Part shown: one piece after another, positions 62,647-64,000 of the stretch
Layout: each line of letters begins with the position of its first letter
Position numbering within the stretch: position 1 is the stretch's first letter
Assembly: GCA_026003215.1 (NCBI GenBank)
Contig: BPGV01000001.1
Coordinates: forward strand, 2,013,729-2,077,728
DNA from: Bacteroidia bacterium
GTDB taxonomy: Bacteria; Bacteroidota; Bacteroidia; SpSt-205
Length of the DNA: 64,000 nt
Reading direction: 5' to 3'
Notes under the pieces: model-generated
The model's input: only the letters and a program-made list of their open reading frames with translations
Told to the model about the DNA's origin: nothing
Database searches by the model: none
Program-made: the position numbers and the translations under genes

Positions 62647-63478
62647 GGAGTTTTTTATAGACTTGAAAGCCGGCGGCCCCCGCTATGGCTGCACCTACAA
62701 TAGCCAGCACAAAAGGCGGCCGATACGTAGAGGCTATCCATTCGGGATGTCCCAGCCAATGCACGCCGGCATACGCTACTACGGTCGCATAGGCATTATT
62801 GAGGAAGTGGGCCCATGCCGCTGGCCATAGCCGCCCACTCCATAAAGTTAGATACCCCATGACCACGCCTAAAAGCCACCGCGGTACCAATCCATACACT
62901 TGTAGATGCACTAAACTGAAAATAAGTCCAGTTAGCCAGACCGCAAGATGGGGATTCATCAGACGGCGAAGCTGGTACTGAAAAGCTCCCCTAAAGAAAA
63001 ACTCCTCACAAAAGCCCGGCGCCACCGCCATAAAAAGCAATAGTAAAGGGAGTGAACCGTAGGTGATGAGCTTTTGCATAATCTCTTCTACGCGGGCTTC
63101 TTGGGCTTCCAAGGCTACTTCTACCTCGTGCAGAGAAGGGGGCAGGCGAAAGGACTCCTCGTCTAATCCCAGCCAAGGGAGCACCAAAAAGAGCCCCGCC
63201 ATAAAAAGCGCAATCCACCCGTAGGTAGCTCCATCCGCGCCCACCCCTCGCAAAAGGTTCCAGCCTTCTGCTCGTCCTAATAAAGCAAAATACAAGTAAG
63301 CTGCGCCGCCAAAGGTCACCAAAAGCACAAAGGCATTCCCGCCAGCGGCTTTGTGGGCCGTAGCTGCATCCTGAATATCGGTAACCGCAAACCCCAATAA
63401 CCCGCTCAAAAGGCTGGCTACTACCAGCATAACGCCCCACAGCATGAGCAGGGCTGCTAAGCGCAAAAACTCTCGCAC
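62639..63478 (-). CDS. CPBP family intramembrane glutamic endopeptidase
   Basis: 279 residues with about eight membrane segments. The conserved CPBP motifs are present: the catalytic Glu pair in APGFCEEFFFRGAFQYQL, a His in LIFSLVHLQVYG, and the C-terminal AHFLNNAYA. Family members cleave prenylated or membrane proteins or act as bacteriocin-immunity proteins. GTG 63478 is preferred over a TTG two codons upstream because that TTG is part of the -7 box, three bases before the GTG. Confidence 0.87.
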   Translation of the reverse strand: MREFLRLAALLMLWGVMLVVASLLSGLLGFAVTDIQDAATAHKAAGGNAFVLLVTFGGAAYLYFALLGRAEGWNLLRGVGADGATYGWIALFMAGLFLVLPWLGLDEESFRLPPSLHEVEVALEAQEARVEEIMQKLITYGSLPLLLLFMAVAPGFCEEFFFRGAFQYQLRRLMNPHLAVWLTGLIFSLVHLQVYGLVPRWLLGVVMGYLTLWSGRLWPAAWAHFLNNAYATVVAYAGVHWLGHPEWIASTYRPPFVLAIVGAAIAGAAGFQVYKKLRG

Positions 63479-63481
63479 AAG

Positions 63482-63489
63482 CAAAAGTA
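63482..63489 (-). promoter_or_regulatory. -7 box TACTTTTG for the CPBP gene
   Basis: Exact TAnnTTTG match on the minus strand, three bases before GTG 63478. One base separates it from the divergent box of the ABC gene. Confidence 0.65.
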
Positions 63490-63490
63490 C

Positions 63491-63498
63491 TACCTTTG
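63491..63498 (+). promoter_or_regulatory. -7 box TACCTTTG for the ABC ATPase gene
   Basis: Exact TAnnTTTG match, six bases before GTG 63505, in back-to-back arrangement with the CPBP box. Confidence 0.65.
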
Positions 63499-63504
63499 CT
63501 TCCA

Positions 63505-64000
63505 GTGCTTATAGAACTGCGGGAAGTCAGTAAAGTTTTTTCCACGCCGCGGGGACCTGTGGTGGCCTTAGATGCGGTGGAGGCCGCTCTCCCCGAAGGA
63601 AAGGTCATAGGGTTGTTAGGGCCAAACGGTTCAGGCAAGACCACGCTCTTGCGCATTTTGGTGGGGCTTCTGCAGCCGGACAGCGGGGAGGTTCGGTATG
63701 CAGGGCAGCCCTTGTCTCGAGAAGTGTGCCGCCGCTTCGGGTACATGCCGGAGGAACGCGGCCTCTATCCCAAAACTGCTGCTAAAGACCAACTGCGCTA
63801 CCTTTTGCAGCTACGCGGCTTTAGCCGCTCGGACGCCGAAAAAGAGATTCGCTACTGGGCAGAAAGGCTGCACATGCCTTGGCTGGATAGGCCCGCCCGA
63901 GCCCTCTCTAAAGGCATGCAACAAAAAGTACAGCTCACCTTGGCCCTGGCAGGCAGCCCCGAACTCCTGCTCTTAGATGAACCTTTTTCGGGGTTAGACC
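63505..64000 (+). CDS. ABC transporter ATP-binding protein (NatA/CcmA type), 3' end cut by window
   Basis: Open frame from GTG 63505 to the window end, 165 codons visible. VLIELREVSKVFS starts the domain; Walker A LLGPNGSGKTTLLRIL, the Q-loop region YMPEERGLYPK, the signature ALSKGMQQKVQL (SKGM instead of SGGM/Q, common in this subfamily) and Walker B LLLLDEPFSGLD can all be read. PEERGLYP is typical of NatA/YhaQ-like exporters whose partner is an ABC-2 permease, which should follow outside the window. The start has no ATG and rests on the box six bases upstream. Confidence 0.88.
   Translation, partial: MLIELREVSKVFSTPRGPVVALDAVEAALPEGKVIGLLGPNGSGKTTLLRILVGLLQPDSGEVRYAGQPLSREVCRRFGYMPEERGLYPKTAAKDQLRYLLQLRGFSRSDAEKEIRYWAERLHMPWLDRPARALSKGMQQKVQLTLALAGSPELLLLDEPFSGLD

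Noticed and set aside
1-64000. tRNA, rRNA, CRISPR arrays, riboswitches, IS elements
   Set aside because: I looked through all the intergenic gaps, the largest of which is 144 bases (38628-38771), and saw no cloverleaf, repeat array, conserved riboswitch core or transposase.
1-64000. A consistent -33 (TTTG/TTG) element upstream of the -7 boxes
   Set aside because: Checking several promoters by eye gave no consistently placed motif; I therefore claim only the -7 box.

Overview
The window looks like a gene-dense stretch of a Bacteroidota chromosome with a GC content in the mid-50s (by eye). Four things point there. Many promoters carry the Bacteroidota -7 box TAnnTTTG. Two secreted proteins end in type IX secretion (T9SS) sorting domains: a gliding-motility-associated C-terminal domain at 51757-55404 and a type A sorting domain at 55587-58670. 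The set includes BshC (bacillithiol synthesis), the Bacteroidota-type degenerate arginase family, DUF2400/TIGR02757, and a CarB without its regulatory domain. There is almost no Shine-Dalgarno signal. The Arg/Leu/Glu-rich proteins and extreme compactness would fit a thermophile, but that is inference only. No rRNA, tRNA, CRISPR array, IS element or prophage was seen, and no stretch longer than 300 bases lacks a gene.

Layout. 1-6209 (+): RNase R (partial), short-chain prenyl diphosphate synthase, aldehyde dehydrogenase, a small unknown, FtsE-like ATPase, exported TPR protein. 6275-7465 (-): M20D amidohydrolase. 7492-10048 (+): DUF445 membrane protein and BshC. 10035-17175 (-): GlpD, an AT-rich foreign-looking polytopic membrane protein, HemW, RlmE and an M1 aminopeptidase lipoprotein broken by a one-base frameshift. 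17241-26747 (+): DnaE, TrxA, AccA, a PaaE-type reductase, a hotdog-fold protein, DsbD-like protein and TrxB. 26736-34577 (-): metal-receptor protein, PhoH, long-chain prenyl synthase, TerB-ABCG fusion, RelA/SpoT. 34643-36246 (+): unknown secreted protein and MeaB. 36243-38627 (-): PheT. 38772-40833 (+): TlpA-like, exported thioredoxin-like, glyoxalase-family protein. 40791-41886 (-): RluA-family synthase and an isolated nuoB. 41926-58670 (+): thioredoxin-like protein, MacB/FtsX permease, lipase-like hydrolase, Lgt, an unknown secreted protein, DUF58, IspE, CarB, pseudo-arginase, PKD adhesin, a 48-aa CcmD-like protein, T9SS amidase. 58639-60464 (-): DUF2400 and an unknown. 60503-61879 (+): Omp85-like barrel. 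61876-63478 (-): CdsA and a CPBP protease. 63505-end (+): ABC ATPase (partial).

Together the genes cover isoprenoid/quinone supply (IspE and two prenyl synthases), thiol redox homeostasis (Trx, TrxB, DsbD, BshC, three more thioredoxin-fold proteins), envelope building (Lgt, CdsA, AccA, Omp85, ABC exporters) and cell-surface/gliding-type secreted proteins.

The strongest unusual signal is regulatory. At 25 gene starts a -7 box (19 exact matches to TAnnTTTG, 6 with one mismatch) lies immediately upstream, and in 21 of them only 3-6 bases separate the box from the start codon, so the transcripts should be leaderless. Eight of the 25 start with GTG. Two divergent gene pairs have their boxes back-to-back with only 1-2 bp between. 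Six of seven convergent gene pairs overlap at their 3' ends, and the only textbook intrinsic terminator sits at the seventh. I did not find a convincing new multi-gene defence or biosynthetic system.
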